DNA of 64,000 nt from an uncultured Lachnospiraceae bacterium. Lineage in GTDB: Bacteria; Bacillota; Clostridia; Lachnospirales; Lachnospiraceae. Numbering within the stretch: position 1 is the first letter of the stretch; each line of letters opens with the position of its first letter. The stretch covers positions 1 through 64,000 of the forward strand of contig CAMWLG010000002.1 in NCBI GenBank assembly GCA_947175035.1. The letters are read 5' to 3'. The notes under the pieces were generated by a model. That model had not been told where the DNA came from and did no database searches. It was given only the letters and a program-made list of their open reading frames with translations. Of the stretch, positions 9,495-17,816 are shown piece by piece. A program made the translations under genes and the position numbers.

Positions 9495-9559
9495 GAGAAA
9501 AAACGTAAAAAGACTTTATTTTTTGACAACACGATGTTATAATGGCTTTATCAAATCAA

Positions 9560-9590
9560 AAGACCTTGGGATGCATACAAGGTCTTCTTA
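9560..9590 (+). terminator. Hairpin after fbp
   Basis: AAGACCTTG (9560-9568) is perfectly complementary to CAAGGTCTT (9578-9586) around a nine-base loop and is followed by CTTATT. The U-run is weak. A TATAAT box at 9538-9543 just upstream has no good -35 at the right distance. Confidence 0.5.
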
Positions 9591-9687
9591 TTGACGTTTC
9601 GCCAAATTTCCAAATTTTTAAAGTATTTGTTACTATCACCAATGATTTTTTTGCTTGTACAAAATGCTGAAAGGAGTTTAGTTATTT

Positions 9688-10629
9688 ATGGAAGAAAATG
9701 TGGAAATGGTTGTAGATGATAAAAAGCAGCTATTAACATGCTCTGCAGAGATACAAAATTTAATTTATTGTATTCGCGGAAAACAAGTCATGATAGATAA
9801 TGATTTAGCCATACTTTATCAGGTGGAAACTAAAAATTTAAATAAGGCAATGAAAAGAAATATAGATCGGTTTCCGGAAGATTTTTGTTTTCAATTAACG
9901 AAAGAAGAGAATGATTGTTTGAGGTTCCATTTTGGAACCTCAAAAGAAGAAAGCAGAGGCGGGAGAAGGTATATGCCTTATGTGTATACCGAACAGGGAA
10001 TTGCCATGCTATCAGCAGTGCTTAGAAGTGACATTGCCGTTCGGGTTAGTATTTGCATTATGAAAACATTTGTTGAAATGCGCAAGTACTCAACACACAA
10101 TTCTTTAATACTGGAAAAATTGAATGGAATGGAGCAACATCAAATAAAAGCTGATCTAAAACAAGAAGTTTTTGAAAAAGAAACAAATGAACGTTTTGAA
10201 CGAATTTTTGAATACATAGAAACGCATAAAGAAGAAAATCAAAAAATATTCTTTGATGGTCAAATTTTTGATGCATTTGCGTTTATGACAAACCTAGTTT
10301 TGCAGGCAAATAAAACGATTATTTTGATTGATGGATATGTGGATATAGTTACATTGAATATACTGGCAAAGAAGAAAACTGGTATTGATGTAACGATTTA
10401 TACTCTTCCCTCTGCCAGGCTCACGACAATGGATATTGCAAATTTTAATGCTCAGTATCCAAGGCTGTCGGTAAAATATACCACCGTATTTCATGATAGG
10501 TTTATAGTAATTGACGGAACAGATGGTTATCATATCGGAGCTTCTATCAAGGATGCGGGTAAAAAGTGTTTTGGCATAAACAAAATAGAAGACATTGCTG
10601 TTATCAAGGATTTGTTGCAAAGGGCGTGA
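9688..10629 (+). CDS. ORF6N-domain protein with C-terminal PLD-like domain
   Basis: Residues about 18-135 form an ORF6N domain (IRGKQVMIDNDLAILYQVE, then YVYTEQGIAMLSAVLRS), a DNA-binding module of phage and mobile-element proteins. A helical linker follows, then residues about 205-313 resemble half of a phospholipase-D-like domain, with HDRFIVID (His, Arg in place of Lys, then Asp) and GASIKDAGKKCFGI. It is AT-rich compared with fbp before it and stands alone, which suggests transfer. The function is not known; a DNA-associated regulator or nuclease of mobile origin is possible. Confidence 0.8.
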   Translation: MEENVEMVVDDKKQLLTCSAEIQNLIYCIRGKQVMIDNDLAILYQVETKNLNKAMKRNIDRFPEDFCFQLTKEENDCLRFHFGTSKEESRGGRRYMPYVYTEQGIAMLSAVLRSDIAVRVSICIMKTFVEMRKYSTHNSLILEKLNGMEQHQIKADLKQEVFEKETNERFERIFEYIETHKEENQKIFFDGQIFDAFAFMTNLVLQANKTIILIDGYVDIVTLNILAKKKTGIDVTIYTLPSARLTTMDIANFNAQYPRLSVKYTTVFHDRFIVIDGTDGYHIGASIKDAGKKCFGINKIEDIAVIKDLLQRA

Positions 10630-10804
10630 ATATCAAAAACATGAATGTAGGAAAATATATGGTGGAAGCATTTAGAGAATAACAAGGGGTGATTTTCTCT
10701 GTATTGTTGACAGAGATGCTAAATAAGAAAGGTGAAAATATATTTGTGCCTATATCATTAGATAGACAGGGAAAATTAGCGAATGTCAAATACCCAAAAG
10801 ATAG

Positions 10805-10858
10805 CTTTCTGTCAGCGAATGATTTTACAATATGATTCGCTTTGATTACTTCTTCCAT
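10805..10858 (-). pseudogene. 5' stub of an ABC transporter ATPase gene
   Basis: Immediately after the DUF3021 gene an ATG opens with MEEVIKANHIVKSFADRK, the usual beginning of an ABC ATP-binding subunit, but homology stops after about 18 codons, before Walker A. The reading frame continues as unrelated sequence to 10604 and runs into the tail of the ORF6N gene. LytTR-DUF3021 pairs are often followed by an ABC exporter, so the exporter was probably deleted or replaced here. Confidence 0.55.
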
Positions 10859-10859
10859 A

Positions 10860-11330
10860 TCAATTTTCCTCCTTATAACGATTTAATGCCTCTTCCAGTC
10901 TGCGGTTTTCTTGTTTCTCCGCCAATACTGATATTAATGTGCTTGCAGCGCAGCTGATTACAAAGCATACAATAAACATGATCCACGCCAGTGGCACGTC
11001 TGTGGGAAGCCAATCGAACAAAAAAATAAATACAATGATGGTCGCAAACGCTCCTGCAAACATTGCAATTATTCTTACGACGAGGGGCATTTTCTTTATC
11101 AGCATATCCGTCATAAAAATGACCCGCAGGCCGACTATTATGGATATTGCGAACAAAAACTGAACGCTCGTGGATACACTTATGCCTGCGCTTCCCAGAG
11201 AAAAAATCGTGGATACACTCTGCGCGGAAGCGCCGAATAAAACACAAAAAATATTCATCAGACCAATGATGATTCCGTATATCATAAACACATGGGAAAA
11301 GAATTTTAATATCGAATAACTCTTGTCCAT
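10860..11330 (-). CDS. DUF3021 family membrane protein
   Basis: The 156-residue protein has four hydrophobic segments and a charged C-terminal helix (EKQENRRLEEALNRYKEEN), the DUF3021 pattern. Its ATG directly abuts the TAA of the LytTR gene. In this family the membrane protein is thought to work with the adjacent LytTR regulator as an inhibitory sensor; the usual downstream exporter is reduced to a stub here. Confidence 0.85.
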   Translation of the reverse strand: MDKSYSILKFFSHVFMIYGIIIGLMNIFCVLFGASAQSVSTIFSLGSAGISVSTSVQFLFAISIIVGLRVIFMTDMLIKKMPLVVRIIAMFAGAFATIIVFIFLFDWLPTDVPLAWIMFIVCFVISCAASTLISVLAEKQENRRLEEALNRYKEEN

Positions 11331-11771
11331 TTAGTTTACCCCCAATCTTTTTTTCAGTTCATCGGCGTATTGCCTTGACGCGATCAACTGCTCACCGTTT
11401 TCAAGAGTGATTCGTATTCTGCGGTCAAGATCTGCTTTGAGAGAACGAATGTATTTCAGCCTGACGATACAGGATTTGCTGATCCGCAAAAATCCGACGC
11501 TGCAAAGCTTTTCTTCCATTTCGTACAGCTTGAGCTTTGATTCATAACAATCGTCTTCAGTATAAACAATAGTTCGTCTATCCACCGTCTCAATATACGC
11601 AATCTTGGAAATATCCAAAATGTGAGCCTCTCCGTCCTTGATTACTGTCAGCTGATTATCCACCATGCGAAGCGCGGCGATAATTTTTTCGGTCTCGGCG
11701 GTAAGTCCGCTGCAATTTATAGTCAATTCCGTATCGGAAAGCTCCGGGTTAATATGAATGAAAATTTTCAT
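11331..11771 (-). CDS. LytTR-domain DNA-binding regulator
   Basis: The 146-residue protein lacks a receiver domain. Its C-terminal 100 residues are LytTR (ISKIAYIETVDRRTIVYT, then FLRISKSCIVRLKYIRSLKAD, then GEQLIASRQYADELKKRLG). The start MKIFIHI at 11771 has GGAGG eight bases upstream; the longer reading frame start has no such site. With DUF3021 it forms a two-gene regulatory module whose target ABC exporter appears to be lost. Confidence 0.88.
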   Translation of the reverse strand: MKIFIHINPELSDTELTINCSGLTAETEKIIAALRMVDNQLTVIKDGEAHILDISKIAYIETVDRRTIVYTEDDCYESKLKLYEMEEKLCSVGFLRISKSCIVRLKYIRSLKADLDRRIRITLENGEQLIASRQYADELKKRLGVN

Positions 11772-11925
11772 GTGATCGCCTCCACGATAATATATCATCA
11801 TAACGCAGGAATTTTTTCAAGAGGGTGCTGCGCGACTTGCCGTTTTTGATACATAAATTACCCGACCATCAGTCTTGTATGCAGGGTTGTAAAAAATGAT
11901 GGACTTCCTTTGATATTTATAATAT

Positions 11926-12084
11926 TATGTAACTGTTCAGAACCAAGCGAATTTATTGGAAAATGACGATGAAAGCTTGCTTTCATAAGGCATTTTTCCT
12001 ATAAATTCATTTGGCGAGAGCCAAATATGAGCAAAATGGGAGCTGCGTAGCAGCATTTTGCAAATTGTTCTGAATAGTTACATA
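11926..12084. repeat. 159-bp MITE-like multi-hairpin element (copy A)
   Basis: The ends TATGTAACTGTTCAGAAC and GTTCTGAATAGTTACATA are inverted repeats matching at 17 of 18 positions. Inside are three further hairpins: GAATTTAT.GGAAAA with its complement (enclosing ATGAAAGC/GCTTTCAT), TTGGC/GCCAA, and GCAAAATG..GCTGC with GCAGCATTTTGC. The whole can fold as a cloverleaf. A truncated relative lies at 47025-47097 and a same-sized relative at 48331-48490. The rest of the 357-base gap between the LytTR and GH3 genes shows nothing else. Confidence 0.75.
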
Positions 12085-12128
12085 TTATCATATTGAATCG
12101 CGTAAAAATGCCAAAGGGGAATGATCGT

Positions 12129-14888
12129 ATGACGAAAACATTGGATTGGAATGAATACCTTAATACGGCGAGACAGGCTGTGGCGGAAGGGATTGTATTA
12201 TTGGAGAATAAAAACCAAGTATTACCCTTCGGGAAAGGAATGGAAATCGCCGTATTCGGGCGGATGCAGAACCATTATTATAAAAGCGGGACAGGTTCCG
12301 GCGGCATGGTAAACGTGTCCCATGTGACGGATATTGTAGAGGGGCTGGAAGAAAGCGGCATTGTGACACTGAATAAGGAGCTTCAAGCTGTTTATGAGAA
12401 ATGGGAAAAGGAGCATCCCGTCAATAGAGGGATGGGCTGGGGGACGGAGCCGTGGTCACAGGAAGAGATGGAATTGTCGGAAGATGTGACTAAGAAAGCG
12501 GCGGAAAGTTCCGATGCAGCCCTTGTGATCATTGGAAGGACAGCGGGGGAGGATCAGGATAACACGGATACAAAGGGTGCATACCGCCTGACAGATATTG
12601 AGGAGGAAATGCTGAGGACAGTGCGGCATCACTTTGCCAAGATGGTGGTGCTCCTGAATGTGGGTGGGATTGTGGATATGCGCTTTTGTGAGGAGATAAA
12701 GCCGGATGCCGTGCTCTATGCATGGCAGGGAGGAATGGTTGGAGGGCATGGAACGGCGGACGTGCTCTGTGGAAAGGTCAGCCCGTCCGGAAGACTGACG
12801 GACACCATCGCATACGAGATTGAAGAATATCCTTCCCAGGCGAACTTTGGTGATGAGAAACGTAATTACTATCGTGAGGATATCTATGTGGGATATCGCT
12901 ACTTTGAAACCTTTGCTCCTGACAAAGTACGTTATCCCTTTGGATATGGGCTGTCTTACACAAAGTTTTCCATGACATGCAAGAGCTTTCAATGGGATGC
13001 GGAGAAACGGTTGGTAGAAATGGAGGTTGAGGTTGTCAATCAGGGAGACTGTGCGGGCAAGCAGGTGGCACAGGTTTATGTCGGTGCGCCTCAAGGAAAA
13101 TTGGGCAAACCCGTGAAAGTGTTGGCTGCGTTTGACAAGACAAAAGTCTTAGCGCCTGGGGAGAAGGAAACCTTACATATGGAAATTCCTTTCTCTGCAT
13201 TTGTGTCCTATGATGACAGCGGGATTACAGGGCATAGAGACTCATTTTTGCTGGAAGAGGGAACCTATTGTTTTTACCTCGGTGAAAATGTCAGGGATTC
13301 TCAGCTTGTGAAGGAGGCGGCAACGCCGGAGGTTGTGCTTGAGGAACTGACACAAGCGCTGGCCCCCGTGGAGACTTTTGACAGGATGAGACCTGACTTA
13401 GAGATGAAGATTATTTATGAATCAGTGCCAACGGCTTTGATGGCAGCAGGAGAGAAGAGACTTCGGGAGCTCCCGGAGGAAATCAAATACACGGGGCATG
13501 TGGGCATACAGCTAAAGGATGTATGCCAAAATCCTTCCTTGATGAAGGACTTTGTTGCGCAGCTTTCTGACGAGGAGCTTGCGTCTATCATCCGCGGCGA
13601 GGGTATGGGAAGTTCTCTGGTGACACCCGGAACAGCATCCGCGTTTGGCGGTGTGTCAAAAGCGCTTCGGGAGCTGGGGATTCCGGCGGTATGTTGTGAT
13701 GACGGCCCCTCCGGTATGAGGCTGGATTGCGGAGCAAAAGCATTCAGTCTGCCAAGCGGGACTCTGCTTGGATGTACATTTAACAGGGAACTCAATTACA
13801 GACTTTTCACATTTACCGGGTTGGAAATGATTGTAAATAGAGTGGAATGTCTTCTCGGACCAGGCATGAATATCCACCGACATCCTTTGAATGGCAGAAA
13901 CTTTGAATATTTTTCTGAAGATCCCCTTGTGACGGGGGCGCTGGCTTCGGAGCAATTGAGAGGATTGAAGGAAAGTGGTGTCTCCGGAACCGTAAAGCAT
14001 TTTTGTGGAAATAATCAGGAGTATCGCAGACGATATTTAGATTCCGTCATTTCCGGGAGAGCGCTTCGGGAGATTTATCTAAAGGGATTTGAGATAGCGG
14101 TGCGCAGCGGATACTGTGACAGTGTTATGACCACTTATGGAAAAGTGAATGGATGTTACACGGCAAGCTCCTATGATCTGGCGACGACGATATTGCGGCA
14201 ACAGTGGGGATATACAGGGATTGTGATGACCGACTGGTGGGCTGACATTACAGAGACACCGAATGGGAAGCAGGACAAGACGGATTTTGGGGCATTGACG
14301 TCTTCGCAGAATGATTTATATATGGTTTGTCCGGACGGGGAAACCAACGCTTCCGGAGACAATACCTTGGAGGCTTTGGCGGCGGGTCGTGTGACACGCG
14401 GGGAGTTACAACGGGCTGCCATGAACATCTGTCGGTTTATCCTGCACACACAGACAATGGAGCGACAGCTGGGAACGGCGGCGGATGTGGAAATCGTTGG
14501 CAGACCCAAAAGTGAGGATGATTTTGAACTGTCAGAGGTTGAGTATAGGATTGTGGATCGGGACATTTCTGTTTCATTGGAGGAGCCTGCATCCAACATG
14601 GGAACAAATTATATCCTTGCGTTTGATGTAAAGGTTTTGGGGAAGTATGAGGTTACTTTGCGGGGAAGTTCAGAGCTCGGAGAGCTTGCACAGATGGCAT
14701 GTACGCTTTTTTATGCCGGCTCCCCGGAGTTCACGATGACTTTTCATGGAACTGAAGGAAAGCTTTGTGCAATTACCAAAGAAATACTGCTTCCGGAACG
14801 CTTTGCGGTAATGAGACTTTATGTGTCGGCACAGGGACTGAAACTCAAAGATATTCGGTTTCATTTGGTGGAGGAGAGCGTGCTTTGA
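12129..14888 (+). CDS. GH3 glycoside hydrolase with permuted domain order (beta-glucosidase-like)
   Basis: The 919-residue enzyme has the GH3 C-terminal alpha/beta domain first (residues about 1-250, ending PFGYGLSYTKF), then a fibronectin-III-like domain, then the catalytic barrel (from about 500: GPGMNIHRHPLNGRNFEYFSEDP, KHFCGNNQE, and VMTDWWAD carrying the nucleophile Asp). Such order reversal is known in some GH3 enzymes, for example from Ruminococcus albus. There is no signal peptide, so it works in the cytoplasm on imported oligosaccharides. The start at 12129 follows GGGG by about nine bases. It is a single gene, preceded by the hairpin element. The exact substrate (glucoside or xyloside) cannot be read. 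Confidence 0.9.
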   Translation: MTKTLDWNEYLNTARQAVAEGIVLLENKNQVLPFGKGMEIAVFGRMQNHYYKSGTGSGGMVNVSHVTDIVEGLEESGIVTLNKELQAVYEKWEKEHPVNRGMGWGTEPWSQEEMELSEDVTKKAAESSDAALVIIGRTAGEDQDNTDTKGAYRLTDIEEEMLRTVRHHFAKMVVLLNVGGIVDMRFCEEIKPDAVLYAWQGGMVGGHGTADVLCGKVSPSGRLTDTIAYEIEEYPSQANFGDEKRNYYREDIYVGYRYFETFAPDKVRYPFGYGLSYTKFSMTCKSFQWDAEKRLVEMEVEVVNQGDCAGKQVAQVYVGAPQGKLGKPVKVLAAFDKTKVLAPGEKETLHMEIPFSAFVSYDDSGITGHRDSFLLEEGTYCFYLGENVRDSQLVKEAATPEVVLEELTQALAPVETFDRMRPDLEMKIIYESVPTALMAAGEKRLRELPEEIKYTGHVGIQLKDVCQNPSLMKDFVAQLSDEELASIIRGEGMGSSLVTPGTASAFGGVSKALRELGIPAVCCDDGPSGMRLDCGAKAFSLPSGTLLGCTFNRELNYRLFTFTGLEMIVNRVECLLGPGMNIHRHPLNGRNFEYFSEDPLVTGALASEQLRGLKESGVSGTVKHFCGNNQEYRRRYLDSVISGRALREIYLKGFEIAVRSGYCDSVMTTYGKVNGCYTASSYDLATTILRQQWGYTGIVMTDWWADITETPNGKQDKTDFGALTSSQNDLYMVCPDGETNASGDNTLEALAAGRVTRGELQRAAMNICRFILHTQTMERQLGTAADVEIVGRPKSEDDFELSEVEYRIVDRDISVSLEEPASNMGTNYILAFDVKVLGKYEVTLRGSSELGELAQMACTLFYAGSPEFTMTFHGTEGKLCAITKEILLPERFAVMRLYVSAQGLKLKDIRFHLVEESVL

Positions 14889-15001
14889 AGACATCTGTAT
14901 GACTGATTTTCCTAGACCGGATGGCAATTGTGTGGTATACTTATTATAAATTCAGGGATAGTTTTCTTAAGTAATGACATTCAGCAACAGGAGGTGATGT
15001 T

Positions 15002-16402
15002 ATGCTTGGCAGCAAGGCAGAGAAGACAGTATCCAATTCAGATAACGTGATTTTGATGGAATGGATTGACCGGGCGATTGCCGGCGATCTGACACCGGTG
15101 GATACCAGTCAGCTTCAAGATACTGCATTGGCAGAGAAATATAACCGGCTTTTACATTCCTTTGCACATTTGACAAATAATTATGTGCTGCATCTCAATG
15201 ATTCCATGTCCCTCTTGGGTGACAGCGGACGCGTCAAGAATATGATCGAGCGTTTGGATTCCCAGACATCTGCCATCAATGACATGAAGGACTCCAGTTG
15301 GAAATTAGGAGATTCCATTCAAAATATTCGGGGCGCGGTTTATAATATTCAGGAGAAGACCCACACCGTCATGGAGGATGCCAATTCTTGTGTGGAAGAT
15401 ATGAATTCCAGCATTCGTACTGTGGACGCTTCTGTGGAGAGTGTTCTGCAGATCAATGAGCAGATCATCAATTTTCAGGCACAGGCTGCCAAGATTAACG
15501 AGATTATTGATATTGTCAAAAAGGTGGCCAGCAAGAGCGGCCTGTTGGCGTTGAATGCTTCGATCGAGGCGGCCCGGGCGGGAGAAGCGGGCAAGGGCTT
15601 CGCCGTGGTTGCCAATCAGGTGAAGGAGCTTTCCGCCAATACTACCCGGTCGGCGGAGGATGCTATGGCCTATGTGCATGAACTGTTAGATGGCGTTTCC
15701 AATCTGGCGGAATCCATCAATGCCACGGCAAACCAGCTCTCTTCCGGGAATACCAATATTCACCATTCTCTGGAAAGTCTGGAACACATGCACGAGAGTA
15801 TGAAGCTCATGGGTTCTGAGATAGACAATATCCACGGTGAGATCGACACTCAATCCGGTCTGACGGATTCCTTTATGGCATCCATCGGCACAATGGTTGC
15901 CGGCTATGATGAGTTGTCCAAGGATTGTGTAAGCGCCGGTGCGCATCTCTTTAAATGTGCCCGCCGGATTGATATGCTGCGCTCTGACGTGGCAAGGAAT
16001 CACGCACAGCTCTACACGCAGGACTGGATCACTGTGTTCCAGATGGATCATTTTATTCTTGCATGGCGTATCTACAATAATATAGCAGGATTTGAGAAAT
16101 TAGTGATTACACAGGTCAACAATACTACCGGGTGTAAGTTCGGTAAATGGTTTACGGCACAGACAGACCCTCGTATCACGGGGGCTGTGGCCTTCAAAAA
16201 CGCGGTCAGATATCACAGTGAGTTTCATGCCCATGCCGTGGATTCCTTCAATGCCAACGAGGAAGGGAACAAAGAGGAGGCTATTCGGCACTTCCAGCTG
16301 GTGCATGATGTTTACCCCAAATTGTCGAAGGCGCTGGAGGAATTGAAGAATGTGGTTGCCTCCACGGGAGATACGGAATTTACCGTGATGGAGGATATGT
16401 GA
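15002..16402 (+). CDS. Soluble methyl-accepting chemotaxis protein with C-terminal CZB domain
   Basis: The 466-residue protein has no membrane segment. Residues about 60-310 form the coiled-coil signalling domain, with a hairpin tip like [25 protein letters not shown]. Residues about 345-450 are a CZB zinc-binding domain, with the three His and one Cys ligands visible in [24 protein letters not shown] and [11 protein letters not shown] chemoreceptors sense zinc or hypochlorous acid. A strong AGGAGG sets the start. An Imm1-like gene begins inside its stop codon. Confidence 0.93.
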   Translation: MLGSKAEKTVSNSDNVILMEWIDRAIAGDLTPVDTSQLQDTALAEKYNRLLHSFAHLTNNYVLHLNDSMSLLGDSGRVKNMIERLDSQTSAINDMKDSSWKLGDSIQNIRGAVYNIQEKTHTVMEDANSCVEDMNSSIRTVDASVESVLQINEQIINFQAQAAKINEIIDIVKKVASKSGLLALNASIEAARAGEAGKGFAVVANQVKELSANTTRSAEDAMAYVHELLDGVSNLAESINATANQLSSGNTNIHHSLESLEHMHESMKLMGSEIDNIHGEIDTQSGLTDSFMASIGTMVAGYDELSKDCVSAGAHLFKCARRIDMLRSDVARNHAQLYTQDWITVFQMDHFILAWRIYNNIAGFEKLVITQVNNTTGCKFGKWFTAQTDPRITGAVAFKNAVRYHSEFHAHAVDSFNANEEGNKEEAIRHFQLVHDVYPKLSKALEELKNVVASTGDTEFTVMEDM

Positions 16403-16749
16403 GTAAGGTTATTGATAGTTGGAAAAATGGTCAATATAAAGAAGTTTGGGTTTATTCAAAAGAAACAGAAAATGATGAACGAGCACTGTGTGGGTTAATA
16501 AATGGTGATTGGGGTTGGCTTAATTATTATAACGAGGAGGGCGACGCTGGATTAAGCTCCAGAAACCCGAACTATGCTGGCACAGATAATGATAATAAGA
16601 CCATGGATTTTATGACAAACGGTGAACTTGACCCTTATCCCTTATCTTATGTATTGCCGGCAGAGCAGGTAATGAAAGCATTGGATTACTTTGAAAAGTA
16701 TCACGAACTGCCAACATTCATATCATGGCATGATGATGAGTTCGGCTAA
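16399..16749 (+). CDS. Imm1-like immunity protein
   Basis: The 116-residue acidic protein starts at a GTG that overlaps the chemoreceptor stop (GTGA), with GGAGG six bases upstream. Features fitting the Imm1 family are the mid-sequence GWLNYYN, the [24 protein letters not shown] segment and a final W. Imm1 proteins protect against deaminase or nuclease toxins of polymorphic toxin systems. No toxin is encoded next to it, so it would be an orphan immunity gene. The assignment rests on pattern only. Confidence 0.55.
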   Translation: MSKVIDSWKNGQYKEVWVYSKETENDERALCGLINGDWGWLNYYNEEGDAGLSSRNPNYAGTDNDNKTMDFMTNGELDPYPLSYVLPAEQVMKALDYFEKYHELPTFISWHDDEFG

Positions 16750-16807
16750 CAAAATTTAGGATTGATTATTTTTTCCAAAAATTACAGGTGAACAAATAGA
16801 AAGGATA

Positions 16808-16816
16808 TGGTATAAT
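16808..16816 (+). promoter_or_regulatory. Possible extended -10 promoter for the HD-domain gene
   Basis: TGGTATAAT is an extended -10 box about 118 bases ahead of the HD gene. No good -35 is present. The leader between them has no recognisable structure. Confidence 0.4.
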
Positions 16817-16933
16817 CTTTTTGTCCAGAGCAGAAGATGACTGGATAGGCGCAGATAACTATAGTAAACAGTATAATTTCGTTTGCTATTATGGTAATCG
16901 GTAGAAAGAGAACCGGGAAAAGGAGTGGATTGG

Positions 16934-17419
16934 TTGGATAATAAAAGCAGAGAGAGGCAGTTCAGGAGCATTCTCTATGAGCTTGAAGGGAATCCAGACA
17001 TACAGAAAATGAAGCAATACTCCCAGCACAAGGTGTCAAACACTTTTACACACAGTCACAATGTAGCGGTTTATGCGTACTATCTGGCCGAACGCCTGAA
17101 ATGGGAAGTGGATATGAGGGCGTTGGTTATGGGTGCCATGCTTCACGATTACTATTTGTATGATGCACGCAAGAGCAGCATTGGCGGTTATCGGCATGGA
17201 ATCGGGCATCCTTTGACAGCCCTTGCGAATGCCGACAAGATTTTTGAGCTTAGTGCCAGAACCAAGAATATCATTACCAGCCATATGTGGCCACTGACCT
17301 TTTTACATCTGCCTAAATGCAAAGAAGCGGTGTTGGTCAATATCGCGGACAAGTATTGTGCATTTATGGAGATGGGGCGAGGAATCGTGCATATAGAGCA
17401 GGTTATGGGAAAAATGTAA
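16934..17419 (+). CDS. HD-domain phosphohydrolase-like protein
   Basis: The product (about 161 residues) has the HD signature: THSHNVAVYAYYLAERL, then MGAMLHDYYLYD, with GHPLTALANA and the later ITSHMWPL. It is probably a metal-dependent phosphohydrolase of unknown substrate in the cytoplasm. I choose the TTG at 16934, eight bases after AGGAG; an in-frame GTG at 16925 overlaps that ribosome binding site and is less likely. It stands alone before a terminator and a convergent tRNA. Confidence 0.82.
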   Translation: MDNKSRERQFRSILYELEGNPDIQKMKQYSQHKVSNTFTHSHNVAVYAYYLAERLKWEVDMRALVMGAMLHDYYLYDARKSSIGGYRHGIGHPLTALANADKIFELSARTKNIITSHMWPLTFLHLPKCKEAVLVNIADKYCAFMEMGRGIVHIEQVMGKM

Positions 17420-17455
17420 AAGTATTCGCCATTGATCTTATGATGTGTTGAAATG

Positions 17456-17503
17456 CGGGTGTGACAGAAAAGGTTAAAATCTTTCTTGTTACACCCGTTT
17501 CTT
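17456..17503 (+). terminator. Rho-independent terminator after the HD gene
   Basis: A 17-base-pair stem with G-U pairs (CGGGTGTGACAGAAAAG against CTTTCTTGTTACACCCG) is followed by TTTCTT. Confidence 0.75.
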
Positions 17504-17554
17504 ATGCGCAGAGGCATCTTTCTATCACAAAATTGACATATTTCGGCATATGAG

Positions 17555-17644
17555 CGGAGACGGAGGGATTCGAACCCTCGTACCGGCGAAAACCGATAAA
17601 CTGATTTCGAGTCAGTCCCGTTACGACCACTTCGGTACGTCTCC
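17555..17644 (-). tRNA. tRNA-Ser (anticodon CGA)
   Basis: On the minus strand the acceptor stem GGAGACG/CGTCTCC, anticodon loop CTCGAAA, a long variable arm and GGTTCGAATCC T-arm make a 90-base class II tRNA with anticodon CGA, reading UCG. CCA is not encoded. Confidence 0.95.
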
Positions 17645-17816
17645 GTATGAATAAGTCCTTGTTCATTTTATCTGATAATCTTAAGCTTTGCAACCCCTTT
17701 ATGAAAATTATTTCCTTGCGTGTTGTCACTTTGGCAAATTTGGGATATAATTAGATAAACTGGGTTGATTTGGTAAAGTTTCATGGATACAAACACCAAG
17801 AGAAGGAGGATCAGAT

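Noticed and set aside
9523..9543. TTGACA and TATAAT close together after fbp
   Set aside because: The spacer is only nine bases, far too short for a sigma-70-type promoter.
17645..17816. Signal-recognition-particle RNA near tRNA-Ser and dnaX, as in Bacillus
   Set aside because: No GGAA-type SRP fold is visible between tRNA-Ser and pfkA or between pfkA and dnaX.
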